The notes: generated by a model from the sequence alone, not told the origin. Positions 43,304-54,582 are shown, counted from the stretch's first letter. The stretch: 64,000 bases of DNA from Umbelopsis isabellina (GCA_016758905.1 JAEPQZ010000001.1:930055-994054); one strand, 5' to 3'. Program-made: numbers and translations.

Positions 43304-45465
43304 TGCAATGAAGATGAATAGTAGTCAATCAAGTGAAAGGGAACGCAACGCGAAAGAGCAAAACTTGGGTATTAAGCGGGACTCTAAACAACGGCCAGCC
43401 AAGCACAGGAAAAAACTGAAAAAGGTAATTCGATATCCAATTCTAGTTGTTTTTACAAAAGCTGGGTTGAGGGAACCACACTAGTTTTTTTGCTTTTCTT
43501 CGGGCTCTAGCAGTTATGCGCTGACTAGCGAGTAGAAACATCCTTTCAATACCTTTGCCGCAAGGTGTACACATGTAATTCGTGCCACTACTCTGTGGAG
43601 GCGTCGACGCGGATTAATTTACAGCCACAGGCACAATAAGAAGCGCTGGAATCACAGACACAACATTATAGTTGTCTTTATTATTATTTTGTAAGTAGAG
43701 AAACGCTGGCTTGCTGCTTTGTGGCGAAGCTTGGTTGCCGCTGCCAAAGAAAATCAATCGTGATCATTTATGACTGACTGCCAAAAAAACGGTGCTTAGC
43801 GAGCGTCGGATTGATGATTTCTATTTTTACAAATCGAGACTAATAAATTGATGGGAAGAGAAAAGAGAGAAAAGCTTAGTTATACCGATAAATAAAATAG
43901 TTCAATATGTACTCAAGGGAATCAAGATTTGGGTTATCTCAATCATGAGTGCAGTGCTTTTCTCCATTTCCGTACGAGCTTTAGAGGGAGGGGGTTTTGA
44001 TGCGTTGGCAAAATCGTGTACTACCAAAGGCAAAATTTTCCTCGTCGTGCCACAGTCCCGATGACGATGATGGGGTCAAGGTGCCGATGACATTGGGAGA
44101 AGGGTGGTTGATCTTTTAGTAGCAAGACTAGGCTCATCTTTTCCAACTCGCAATTTAGCAATGCTGTACCACCAGAACTTTGTTTTTTTTTTTTTTTTCT
44201 CAAGTAAAGAGAAAGTTAAAGTCAAATATATCGGGTATGTCTGATGCTATGTTCGACTCTCCTTCACAATCCATTCCATGACCAGAAACTGGTTTGGCCA
44301 CACTCATAGGGCTTGTAAGCACCTTATAACGCAAAGTATATTTCAGATTTTTTCTCCAAACAGATGCCAATGAACACATGCCTTGATAAAGTACACGCAA
44401 ACATTCATTCATGTAAATCGGCATGTTTCATACGTTGCAAATACTTATTGTACAGTATTCAGCACCTGAACAGGATTGAACATAAGATATTATGGCGGAT
44501 GAAATCATCGATGGCGTTATTTCAAAGGTTAAGGAGAGTAGGGGTAGCGCAAGGTCTATCATTCGCTGATGCGACTGCTAACACAGTCAGTAACAAACTG
44601 ATCAGCCTTGATACCGAATACACCTCCTTACATTTGTTCGTACTTTTCCTTTTATTCTCAACCAGATTGATCGGCGTACTTCCAGCTGCAACTTGCGTCG
44701 TGATTAAAGCGTAGCCATCACCGATCTGAATCCTTCTCCCTGAACAAGCAGGGGCCATAGGTTGCCTATTCTGACTCTGGCGTTGACGTGTAATGCAAAA
44801 CTTGTTCGTGTCTCGCTTTGAAAGAGCTGCTCGTCATCGTTATCGTATACATAAACTTTGAAGATAACATATAAGTCCACCAAATCATGTAGCACTATAA
44901 TAGATAGCAAATAAAGCCACCAGCTGAAATAGGGTTTTCGTAACTCTGTGGGTTGTATGTAATATTGTGGACTCTGTAATATATCATGATTGGCCGATGA
45001 GTTCCTGTTTCGTAACATTCACAGTTGGTCCATTAAGGGGGTTTGTGGCCCAAGGAGACCTAGAAATGTAGGAAGATCAAGTTTTTTATGTTGACATCTT
45101 ATTGCTTCCTTCGGTAGGATTCTATTTCTCTTTAAGATAATTAAAAAAAATGTTCAATTATCTTCCCTAAATTTTTTTCCCTTTGGCTTGTTCTGTTTCT
45201 CATTTTACGCATTCCGTTAAGCGAATCGTTGGAAACTTTAATACGTCTAACTGGTCATTCATTACATCGATATCCATTCGTTTTTAAAATCCACGTGTAC
45301 TTAAATCAAAGCAGAGATAAAGAAAAGCAGTATTGTAAAGGTATGTCAGAGTCGATTTTCTCGGGTGATCACTTGCCTCAGTGCAAAAATGTCAAAATTA
45401 TTGATAAAATGTTATTGACATCTACCCAAAATATCAGCTAGACATTGTTCCATAACGACATCGAC
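43304..45465. other. 2.2 kb gap with uncertain short frames
   Basis: No recognised family. A minus-strand 104-codon frame (44704-45018) and another further down (44200-44424) look partly protein-like; see the separate entry. The part before 44000 appears to be Rho GTPase promoter with long T/A runs. Confidence 0.35.
44704..45018 (-). CDS. Uncertain ORF with one membrane segment
   Basis: 104 codons beginning MLRNRNSSANHDILQSPQYY, with a strongly hydrophobic stretch (SWWLYLLSIIVLHDLVDLYVIF) followed by an acidic then basic tail. Two further minus-strand frames lie just downstream (44522-44758, with LISLLLTVLAVAS, and 44200-44424), so it might be the first exon of a multi-membrane-segment protein. 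I could not find splice junctions that join them cleanly. No family recognised; may be chance. Confidence 0.25.
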   Translation of the reverse strand: MLRNRNSSANHDILQSPQYYIQPTELRKPYFSWWLYLLSIIVLHDLVDLYVIFKVYVYDNDDEQLFQSETRTSFALHVNARVRIGNLWPLLVQGEGFRSVMATL

Positions 45466-47532
45466 ATGATTATATCATCCATGATCTCATTACTTTTTAT
45501 TTTGTACGAACTAATACCAAAGGTGATTTGCCAAACGCCGTCGGGTACAGCTCAATCTCCCATTACGTACTCAATTCCATTTGAAGCGCAATTGCCCTGG
45601 ATTGCTCGAGTGGGACAATCTTACAACTGGACTTTCGACCCTAACACGTTTACTGGAAGTAACAACCTGACTTATTCTGCACCAATTATGCCTGCATGGC
45701 TTTCGCTGTCTGGACACACATTCAGTGGGACTCCCAAGGCAGCTGACGCCGGCCAGTCCACAGTTTCAGTCATTGCAACCGACATACTGGGCAACAATGT
45801 AACCGGCAGTCTGCCTATTTTGGTCTCAGGAACCATTGGTCCAACTCTTGAAATTCCATTTGCAAGCCAGCTCAGTAATTCCACCACAGCAACCGTTGCT
45901 AATTCAACCGTGGGAGCCTTGCAAGTAAAAGCTGGTGACACGGCAACGTTTACGTTTGCAAATAACACATTTGCCTACGCTGGTCAATTGTATTATTCCG
46001 TCGCCACCTCCAATCACGGACCATTGCCGGCTTGGGTAACATTTGACAGCACATCACGTTCATTTACCATCAACCCTGCTGCAACCGCACTTCCTGACAG
46101 TGTCAATATCACTGTAGCTGCGGGTGATGCCCAGAATTTTACTGGCGCAAACGACCATTTCAATATCTCCATTTACCAGCATCAAATATCAGTGCTGACT
46201 CCCATTCCAGATCAACATGTTTATCAAGGAAATGAGACACGTTTTGTTATTCCGTACAGTACATTCGCTGTGGATGAGACAACGGTGTCCCAAGCCAACC
46301 AAGCCAGCCTGCTGCCTACCATCCAATTATCAACTACGCCAGATGGCCGCGGGCCCATACCAAACTGGATAGTGTTTTATCCTGCGAATTGGACACTACG
46401 GTACATTCCATATACTCCTGCCACGTCTCAGAATATTTATGTTACTGTCATTGATACAGTAGGAGACAGATTCACTACCAAATTTAATCTGACTGTCGAT
46501 CCACATCCCCCACCACACCAACTCGGTATTGTTCCAGATATATACATCAGTACTCCAGAAATACATGCTGCATTGCCTGTGTCATTAATTGATACCATTA
46601 ATGCCAGTCCATTGTGGTATACAGCTGAATTTTTGCCATCCAATGGCTCCGCTGACTGGCTCCATTTCAATGATATCAACAATACCATTACCGGACGAGC
46701 CAACTTCATTGGAGCACAAAACATTACAGTTACCTTGACTGGCTATAATATCTGGAATGGAACAGCCAATACTTCATTTCATATCTTTTTCCAGCCTACC
46801 TTGTTACTCATGATGTCGGCCGATGTTGGAAACACTCCAAGTCGCATTCTGGCCATTGTGCTCCCTACCGTGTTTGGTTTCTTGTTACTGGTCTTGGTTT
46901 TGTTATGTCTATATGCTGCTGTCAAGCGAATAAGAAGGGACAAACGCCAACAGTTCCGTGGCGAGAGTGTAATTCCTCCCATGTCTAAACCTATCGCTTA
47001 TAATGACCCGTTCCCGGCTGGACTTCATGAGTCGGAATTAATGGATGATGGACATCATACGTCATCCGATGTATCTAACCGCTCGGACCCACCTCTATAC
47101 GCTTCCCGAAGGCTCAGTAACCCAGACGTAGTCAACAAGTGGGCTAATAAACGATCGTCCAGTGTTTCTGGTAACTCGGATTCTACAATTCAGGCTGTAG
47201 ATTCTCGACCATGGTCTGAAGGCTCTACTACAGTATCTTCAGGGCGGCCAAAAAAGGAAGATGCCAATCAAATATTTATCGAGGAAGTTCAAAATTCTGC
47301 AGTGGCCAAAGAAGCAGCTTGGCGACAACATGTGGCAACTGATATGTCAGAAAAAGCTCGTAGCAAATCCCGACCACCCTTTAATTCTTCGAATAGAAGC
47401 AAATCTCAACCGAGCGGAGACTCACCACGTGGCCCTGCTCATGGCGGCCACATCTTGAAGTCTGGTAATATCTCCGATTTGCAGATCGGGCAATCGGTCA
47501 AACAAGGTTCGTCAATGATGATGAGTTTGTGA
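45466..47532 (+). CDS. Axl2-like cadherin-fold surface glycoprotein
   Basis: Intronless, 688 aa from ATG 45466. Type I membrane protein: signal peptide (IISSMISLLFILYELIPKVICQ), an extracellular part of about 430 residues, one membrane segment (ILAIVLPTVFGFLLLVLVLLCLYAAV) followed by a basic stop (KRIRRDKR), and a disordered cytoplasmic tail of about 190 residues. The extracellular part is built of repeated dystroglycan-type cadherin-like (CADG) units, seen as PAWLSLSGHTFSGTPKAADAG, PAWVTFDSTSRSFTINP and PNWIVFYPANWTLRYIP, with more than a dozen N-glycosylation sites. This is the layout of yeast Axl2/Bud10, the axial bud-site landmark. The tail has many Ser/Arg and Ser-Pro sites. Orthology rather than mere shared architecture is unproven. 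Confidence 0.75.
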   Translation: MIISSMISLLFILYELIPKVICQTPSGTAQSPITYSIPFEAQLPWIARVGQSYNWTFDPNTFTGSNNLTYSAPIMPAWLSLSGHTFSGTPKAADAGQSTVSVIATDILGNNVTGSLPILVSGTIGPTLEIPFASQLSNSTTATVANSTVGALQVKAGDTATFTFANNTFAYAGQLYYSVATSNHGPLPAWVTFDSTSRSFTINPAATALPDSVNITVAAGDAQNFTGANDHFNISIYQHQISVLTPIPDQHVYQGNETRFVIPYSTFAVDETTVSQANQASLLPTIQLSTTPDGRGPIPNWIVFYPANWTLRYIPYTPATSQNIYVTVIDTVGDRFTTKFNLTVDPHPPPHQLGIVPDIYISTPEIHAALPVSLIDTINASPLWYTAEFLPSNGSADWLHFNDINNTITGRANFIGAQNITVTLTGYNIWNGTANTSFHIFFQPTLLLMMSADVGNTPSRILAIVLPTVFGFLLLVLVLLCLYAAVKRIRRDKRQQFRGESVIPPMSKPIAYNDPFPAGLHESELMDDGHHTSSDVSNRSDPPLYASRRLSNPDVVNKWANKRSSSVSGNSDSTIQAVDSRPWSEGSTTVSSGRPKKEDANQIFIEEVQNSAVAKEAAWRQHVATDMSEKARSKSRPPFNSSNRSKSQPSGDSPRGPAHGGHILKSGNISDLQIGQSVKQGSSMMMSL

Positions 47533-48058
47533 AAATTGTCTCATTACTCATATAGACAAATCTCGTATAGTTTTCTAGAAAAGACATCGAGATATAACAA
47601 AAAAGCCACAAAGTATCCAAGACAAGACACTTCATAATGAAAAAAGCTTGCAGCCAACTGAGGCGGAGTTTCTCAGCTAAGGTGACACGTTGCTATAACA
47701 GTGGGAAAATCCCAATGGTCATTTCGAGTGGATATTCTGTTGAACAAATATATTTTGTAAAGTATTGCAACATCTAAGGTGTTCTCCATCCCATCCAATC
47801 GATCAAACTGTTTAATTCGTTTCAGTAAAACATAAAAAAGAAGCGTATCCAGTAAAATTTGTCATTGTAAAACTCTTATGACGTTCAGGTGTTAGCCTTT
47901 CAGAATTTGAAGCGGAGATGTCTAGTACAGTTTTATAATACATCTATACAGCCCACGCGAGAAGATTTTATTTTTTTACTGCTTGTGAGAGATTAGACCT
48001 TTTTTTTCAGTTGAAGGCACTTAAAACAACCAAGATAAAAAAAAAGTTGTCATCGTCA
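47533..48058. other. Intergenic between Axl2-like and RGS genes
   Basis: 526 nt, AT-rich. A TTTTTTTTCAG tract ends at 48010, just before the RGS reading frame, and may be a 5' UTR intron acceptor. Confidence 0.45.
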
Positions 48059-49063
48059 ATGCTTGCTGACAAGATTATTCCTTCAACGTGTCACTCAAAA
48101 CGCCCTCCGCATCTTACCCTTGAACTCGTCCTTGCAAATCGGACGCAAAATCCTTATTCGCTTCAAGATTTTGCAGATTACCTTCGACAATCATACTGTA
48201 TAGAAAATCTCGGTTTTTGGTCATCAGTCGTTCGGTATCGACAATGTGCTATTGTTTTTTTTACTATCGACCCAAATGAGCAGCAATATGTTTTGGAAGC
48301 TACATCTCCTGTCGAAGGCTCATTTACTTTGAAAACCGTCGAGTCTCCAGTGACCCTGTCATCTGGGTATGGTTTTCGATACAGACTGGATGAACGAGAG
48401 TATTTAACACAAGAAGAAGCAATCAGATTCGATTTATTAAAACAAAAGTTTGATTATATCGTCGACACTTTTCTGTCTCCCAATTCACCGCAAGAAATCA
48501 ATATTCCTTGCGAAATGCGTGAATATATCTTGAACCAATATCGCTTACAAGGTTGTTATCACCCTGCTTTGTTCAACCTTGCCAAAGATTCCGTATTAGA
48601 GTTGATGAGAGTCAATTCCTTTATACCATGGGTTTCACAACTTCAGTCATCAGCGCCAACATCACCAGCTCTTGACAGCCAATCTATCTCACCTTCTCGT
48701 TCTTCTCTTTTGTTTTTTGGCCGAAAAAGTAATCGAGAGGATAGTAATTCGTCTTTGGGATCGGAAGAAGATGATGAGACGAGTATTGACGACGACCCAT
48801 GTAACAGTGATCGACATCATCCTCTGATGTCTAGCGCTTTCTTTAAAAGATTCACTGCCAATCCCTGGAAGACAAAGGACCGTCCCACCTCACCATGTCA
48901 GGATGAGTGCAAGAAAGTCAACAGCAATGGTTCATACTCACGCCGGCCCATGTCTTCGCCTGCTAGTAGTCGACAGAATACGACTTCTTCAGACGATAGC
49001 GTGTTGGTTACTGAATCAAAGTCTTGGACTTGGAAGAAAGCAATACCTCGAGTCGAGCATTAA
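48059..49063 (+). CDS. Regulator of G-protein signalling (RGS domain) protein
   Basis: GTPase-activating protein for heterotrimeric G-alpha subunits, 334 aa from MLADKIIPST. The RGS domain spans about 20-200: LTLELVLANRTQNPYSLQDFADYL (first helices), SYCIENLGFWSSVVRYR (the E-N-L-x-F-W core), a long insert, then INIPCEMREYILNQY and the closing helix HPALFNLAKDSVLELMRVNSFIPWV. The insert between the two halves is typical of fungal Rgs2-like proteins rather than Sst2. The C-terminal 130 residues are Ser-rich and acidic in part (SLGSEEDDETSIDDD) and probably disordered. An upstream exon cannot be excluded because an acceptor-like CAG precedes the frame. No DEP or membrane domain. Confidence 0.82.
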   Translation: MLADKIIPSTCHSKRPPHLTLELVLANRTQNPYSLQDFADYLRQSYCIENLGFWSSVVRYRQCAIVFFTIDPNEQQYVLEATSPVEGSFTLKTVESPVTLSSGYGFRYRLDEREYLTQEEAIRFDLLKQKFDYIVDTFLSPNSPQEINIPCEMREYILNQYRLQGCYHPALFNLAKDSVLELMRVNSFIPWVSQLQSSAPTSPALDSQSISPSRSSLLFFGRKSNREDSNSSLGSEEDDETSIDDDPCNSDRHHPLMSSAFFKRFTANPWKTKDRPTSPCQDECKKVNSNGSYSRRPMSSPASSRQNTTSSDDSVLVTESKSWTWKKAIPRVEH

Positions 49064-49319
49064 AATTCACCCAACTACTCTCCCCTTTTCCGCATTGCAT
49101 ACCTATTTATTGGAACGGTCTCTACCTTCCCATTAGATTCCCCTTAAAAGAAAAAAGCTACCACTCTCTCTGCCATCCAAATGTATACCCCATCCCTTTG
49201 TAATATTTTTTGATAGAAGTCATGTAAGATAATGGAAATCTTGCATATGTAAAACTCCTCATTCGCCCGAATACATATATTTTCACCTCACACTGTGTTG
49301 CATAACCAACGATTGGTTC

Positions 49320-49348
49320 GGTTCAATCCCAGCGCTCGGATTGGAACC
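49320..49348 (+). repeat. Hairpin-forming inverted repeat in the SERF promoter
   Basis: GGTTCAATCC (49320-49329) and GGATTGGAACC (49338-49348) pair with one bulge around the 8-nt loop CAGCGCTC, 70 nt before the SERF start codon. Both arms carry ATTG/CAAT cores, so a CCAAT-type factor is possible. I checked for a tRNA because the arm resembles a B box; no cloverleaf forms. Confidence 0.4.
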
Positions 49349-49417
49349 CCGACTTTTTTTTTTCTTGTTTTCTTGCTGTGGCTGCACCGCACGTCCATCT
49401 TACATCCGAATTCGACC

Positions 49418-49825
49418 ATGACCCGTAAGTGCAAGCTAGTTTCATATGATAGATCAGGCAACATCATCACTCAAACTGTCATTTAGGTGGAAATCAGCGA
49501 GAACAAGATCGCGCCAAGGCTCAGAAAAAGGCACAAAAGTCCAAGAAGACCGACCTTAATGGACAGTCATTGAAGAACAAAAAGGAAAAGTAAGTAAACG
49601 TTTGAAGCTGTGTTGTTCTAATAGATAAGCAGTTTTTTTTTTCATTTCATTTTCTACGTCTGTGCGTTGTAAATGTAAGTTTTTGCAAAACTTGATTCTA
49701 ATTCTATGCCTTTTACCTCTTTGGAAATTTGTTTGATTGTATACAGTGATGCCGATATCATGCGTAAAAAGCAAGAAACCGCTGCTGCTAAGAGAGAGGC
49801 TGATGCGGCTGCCGGCAAGAAATAA
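49418..49825 (+). CDS. Small EDRK-rich factor (SERF / 4F5 family)
   Basis: Three exons: 49418-49424, 49487-49589 and 49747-49825, giving 62 aa. The first coding exon is only 7 nt (ATG ACC C), and splicing completes M-T-R-G-N-Q-R-E, the invariant 4F5 start (compare MxRGNQRE). The remainder is the expected charged run (DRAKAQKKAQKSKKTDLNGQSLKNKKE, then DADIMRKKQETAAAKREADAAAGKK). Members promote amyloid formation in animals and bind nucleic acids; in fungi the role is unclear. An ATG-based ORF finder would miss this gene because of the tiny first exon. Confidence 0.9.
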
Positions 49826-50642
49826 TAGAGGTTATAAAGAGACCTGATTGATCCTCAGAGGAATGAGCACTAGACGCACACCTCATACAAAGTCTGCTTA
49901 TCGGCCAAGAAAGATGACTTGTTCCTGACCTTTTTGCGCTTTCACGACTATTGTTGAGGCAATTATGGTCTTTTAATCCATTGAAACAAAAGCATATACA
50001 AAGAATGAGATTTTTACATACAACGAACAAATATCCATGTTTGCAACCTCCTCCAAATTCTGTTGCAAACGATCGGTGAATAATAAAAGAAATTGGCAAA
50101 AAGTATTTTAATTTCTGATGTTCAAAACTAGTGTTCATTGTACGGCATTTTATTTCATTAGTCCCCAGGCACAGCGTTTCGTTCGTGGTTGATTGGGCGG
50201 AATAATTGACCAGTATTTCGGTTGAATAACTTTTTGCTTATCATATTTTGCAGAATATGCCACATATATAGAGTTTTCATAGCTGTCTGTGATGTTAGCA
50301 GCCGCAAGTTTGAATTGGTCGAAATCAACAAATCATAATGTGATATAGTATATAATGTCATGGCCGCAAGTCATCAGCTTGTGGCTGTTGTGGTGTATTC
50401 ATCAAGAGAGAAATTTTGCATTGAGTCGACACGTTGTTTGTCAATAGCTCATTTGTTGAGGGTAAGGTTGGAGCGAAACTAGCGAGACTAGGTGGTTTGA
50501 ATTTCAATCTTTTGACTTGGATAGATTGCAACTTGGCACTCCCGAGCAAAATGTTTCGGAAGGACAAAACAAGTACATAAGATGAAGCGAATGTCCCATT
50601 GTAAATCAGGCACTACTTTCGTCTTTCCACTCTCTCTTAATC
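49826..50642. other. Intergenic between SERF and GH16 genes
   Basis: 817 nt. No supported coding sequence on either strand; minus frames here are short and without family resemblance. Confidence 0.4.
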
Positions 50643-51640
50643 ATGATCAGCTGTCGCCTTATACTAGTTGCAACAGCATTGCTTTCAACCGTGGCTAACA
50701 CACTTGCACGTCCTCGGTTAATGCAGCGAGCGGTTAGTATTATAAATTTACATTTGTTGGATTTAACATTGTATTAACCGATAACTTGTAGGGCGAGTCC
50801 GCTTGTAAAAGCGGACATTGGGACTTTGCATCCATGAAAGAGCTTGGTGATGACTGGGTACAAACTGATGGCCCTCTCGACTTTAGTTCCGAAGGATTGG
50901 TAATGAGGCTGGAGCCCCCAACCAACTTTGAACAATATGACGACGACCGGGGCGAAACTTTAAATGCCCATCTTGGCACCGGGTTCGGCATGAATGCTAC
51001 ATTTTATATGCAATATGGAAGAGTCACTGCCAGAATGAGAGCTTCCACCGTTAAAGGCATCATCACAAATTTCGTAAACATGGGTGACAACGGCGATGAG
51101 ATAGATACTGAATTTGTTGGAGGTCATCCTGAACGATTTGAGTCTAATTACTTCTGGGGCCAACAACTAATCTACACAGTCAACGGAGGAAAACATGCTA
51201 TAACCAGTCCAAACGGAATTGCAGACATGCATGAATATACTATCAACTGGACTCCAGAAAGACTGGAATGGTACCTAGATGGCACCCTTGTGCGAACCAG
51301 ATTGCAATCTGATACCTGTGGTGACAATGGATGTGTATATCCAACAGCTCCAACGTAAGCATAAAGGAATTGATTATTGTATTAAAGACTTCATCTTAAC
51401 ACTGTCATTTCTAGGGTAATTCAAGTTGGCATTTGGGACGGTAGCCGGGAAACGCCAGCTTGGTCTACTGGTCCAGTTGATGTAGGTTCTTAATCCAATG
51501 AAAAACGTTTGCAAATATGGTGTATCTAACAAATGATCGTTTTAACACAGTGGTCAAACATGTCCGAAGAAGAACGCAATGGTATTTATGGTGTGCTCGA
51601 GAGCATCACTGTAGAATGTGATGCCACAAACAACGTATAG
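50643..51640 (+). CDS. GH16-family cell-wall glycosidase/transglycosidase
   Basis: Secreted concanavalin-fold enzyme acting on wall beta-glucan or chitin-glucan links. Four exons, 50643-50732, 50792-51354, 51415-51481 and 51551-51640, give 269 aa. Signal peptide MISCRLILVATALLSTVANT is followed by the GH16 domain. The catalytic motif GDEIDTEF (nucleophile E133, D135, acid/base E137) is intact and preceded by the typical YGRVTARMRASTVKGIITNFVNMG. Then comes EYTINWTPERLEWYLDGTLVR, the standard W-rich strand. The ExDxxE-versus-ExDxE spacing here is E-I-D-T-E, as in Crh1-like and lichenase groups. No GPI signal, CBM18 or membrane anchor is visible at the C-terminus, so it is probably freely secreted. 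The subfamily (Crh-like or glucanase) is unsettled. Confidence 0.9.
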
Positions 51641-52422
51641 TTTAAACTTTCAGGTTTAATCATCTTTAGACAAGACAAAAATTAAATAATCATGGCTGCC
51701 TATTTTGCAATACTCCATATATTCTCTGTAATTCGAGTTGGCATCCATCAACATCGTCAATATTTATGCACAAAGAGCTCTAGTACCATTCATTGCTGCT
51801 AACAACAACCATTATGTCCTTATGCAAAGTTGTGGTGATTTGACGACATCAGTCTAACTCGAAAATGAAATAATAATTATCTGTGGAATGTTCAAATTGC
51901 AATTTTTCTTGTGCCAGTTCTTTAGCCATGTTAACGTCACCAGAGTATTTGCTTCTCAGTAACGGGACTCTGCTACGGTGGCCCATTATTCGAAAACCTC
52001 TATCCTCTCCGCATTTGCTGTTGCATGTAAATGCAAGTGATGGAATGTGGCAAATGCATACATGCTATTGCAGTAAAAGATGGCCATAGTCTCCATAAGT
52101 CTCCAAGATGCTCACAAGTAAGAGGCGATGATCAAGCTCATTACTTTTTTTTCTCTTTCTGCAAGACTGATGGTAGTATTGACAACCATGCATTTTTGGA
52201 TACATTTAAAATGTGAGCTTAGAGGGACTTGGAACTTTTGGTTCCTGAGCGTTCATCAACGTGTCGCAGTTATCAGTATTGATATCTATCAATTCGCTTA
52301 AACCTATTCAACTCTCTTTTCTTTCCTTTATTCCCTTTCCACGCTCACTTTCACACTTTCCTTTGTCATCGAAACTCAGTACAATCCTTCAGACCATCAC
52401 AGCTAGATATAACTTTTGAAAT
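51641..52422. other. Intergenic upstream of the anillin-like gene
   Basis: 782 nt. The last 130 nt are strongly pyrimidine-rich (CTCTCTTTTCTTTCC...), a typical fungal leader. No coding signal. Confidence 0.45.
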
Positions 52423-54582
52423 ATGACAGTGGCACTAGAAACAGGCCCTACTATGACTGATTCAACATCAACTGGCTCGAAAGTCGATCCAAAGATGACT
52501 GCAGTATCTATGCAGTCCATTAATTCCATCTTTAGGCGAATGAACATGTTCCCTCGACAGGACACATTCAAATATCCTGATAGTACGTCGCCTCAAGTTG
52601 ATGAGTTGATGCTTCAAATGTGCGGCAGAAGCGAGTCCTCTGATAGTGATAAACGAGTAGCTACTCCAGATTTGACAGACGAATCAGAAGCCAGCTTAGC
52701 ATCTTCTAATTTGTCTACATTTGCCGCCGATGATAAGCAGTATGAGGGACGTCCACCGCGGAAATTCAATTCGCGCACCAGCCTTTTAATTAATACCAAG
52801 CTCCGTTCAATGACTCGTAGCGCTTTCCGTTCACCTTCCAGCGCCATGTTCAACAAAGCTTCCCTATTTTCGTTGTTAGAGAAAAGAGATAGCAAACCAA
52901 TCAAAGATCCCTTGTCCGCTCCTGTAGCTCCTTCAAATGCCATTCATTATCATTCATTTTCACCTATCAACGAATTGAACAACTTTTCCTGTGACCGCCT
53001 GCAATGGATCAAAAATTCACCAGTTCAAAAGGCTGATGTATATGTCCGACAACAAGCTATGCGTCCAGAACCTAGAATGAGTTTTCTTTCATCTGGCAGT
53101 CGACGAAATCAAAACGTTCTTAAGGTACCTGCTAAGAACTCGGATGGCCTTAATGTAAAAGTTCGTGATACACAACCAACTAGGTACGAGCTGCAGCTAT
53201 TGCTCATTTATCTGTTGAATTACAATTAAATAATAATTATCTGTATTCATTGTTAGCCGCCCGGCAATGAAGCCATCCTTGACAATGCCCAGCATGAGGG
53301 ACATTAAATCTCCTATTGGTGTATTTTACTGCAGAGGTATGCTTTTTTATCTGAAGTTTTCGTAATTATATTTTGTTCACTCCAAGCATCATCAAATTAG
53401 TCCTGAAGATCAGCAACATGGCTTGCAACAAAGGTAATATCGAGATACTTAAACACTGCTTAATTTTAGTTGATCTACCGAAGCTAACTGAAAAATGTCA
53501 CCAGAATTCAAAGTGTATGTGCAAATGGAAGTCAATGGTACACAAAAAACCACTTCAGCTGTAGTAATGGGCAAGAGTGGAAAGCACTCTGCTTGCGCTG
53601 TGTTTGATGAAGCATTTTTGTTGTAAGTAGCCCGGCTTACTCATTGATATACCACTTGGTGTTTGTATTAATTCTGGACTTATTCACATGAAGCGATGTC
53701 GATGGACCATTTACTTGTAAATTAGCAGTTCGTGCCCATCCTATACGTAACAGAGTTACGCTACAGGCAATCAAGAGGCGAGATAGCAGTCGATCTCTAA
53801 ATACAGCAAATGCGTCCGAAAATGAAATCATATTTGGATTAGCTGATTTGCACTACGAAAAGGTGGAGGGTATGGACAAGGCAATTAGGAGTTTCTCTCT
53901 TGGTAGAGATCGCGATATGGGTAACAACAAGATTGAAGGAGAAATTGAGCTTCAGTTGGGTATTCACTTGGATGTAGCAGGAAGAGTCCGAGAATCCAGG
54001 AGCCAAGGTGGACTATCAGGGCGTGTTCATGCTGATTATTTGACCGTGCATACTCGCGGTAAAATGCTCCCGGTAAGCACCATATTATCAGTGAATACTT
54101 TATTTACTTGTCCTAAATGATATATCACAAGAAATGGATTCGTTATTGGGCAGTGGTCGACAATGATGATTTGATGCTCTATGATTTCACATACCAGGAA
54201 GTAAGCATTTACATTATAAACATTTCTGCGTAACATAACTTAAAATTAACCAAACAATATCAAGGACAAAGAACCAGTGGCTATCATTAACTTGAACCAT
54301 GTTCGCAATATCTCCCGATCCGACGACCGCATTGTTTTAGGTGCCACCGGATTTTCACTTGATATGGATCACCGCTGTGTGGCTAATGATAATTCAGCGG
54401 GTTTGGATGAAGGAGAAGAAATTGATTACAAAATGCTCATGATCGCAGACAGTACTGAAAAAGCTGCGCAATGGAAAGAGATATTTTTTGAATATGTCAA
54501 TGTTCTTCAAACTATGGGCGTATCTGACCGACAGATCGTCTCTAATGAAGAAAGCGGGGTTGACTTGCGATACCTCTGGTGA
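52423..54582 (+). CDS. Anillin/Bud4-like protein (anillin homology + PH domain)
   Basis: Scaffold type that links septins, membrane and the division or bud-neck ring. Exons 52423-53183, 53257-53336, a predicted 33-nt exon 53401-53433, 53505-53622, 53694-54072, 54132-54200 and 54265-54582 give 585 aa. The N-terminal 250 residues are Ser/Pro-rich and disordered. From about 275 is a C2-like anillin homology region: IGVFYCR, VLKISNMACNK from the small exon, EFKVYVQMEVNG, HSACAVFDEAFLFDVDGPFTCKLAVRAHP. A PH domain follows (RVHADYLTVHTRGKMLPKWIRYWAVVDNDDLMLYDF, VAIINLNHVRNI, KAAQWKEIFFEYVN). The AHD-PH order matches Bud4, Mid2 and anillin. The call rests on architecture and strand pattern. Confidence 0.72.

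Noticed and set aside
49300-49360. tRNA-like B box (GGTTCAATCC) and its mirror near 49320-49348
   Set aside because: No A box at the right distance and no acceptor, D or anticodon stems on either strand; treated as an inverted repeat instead.
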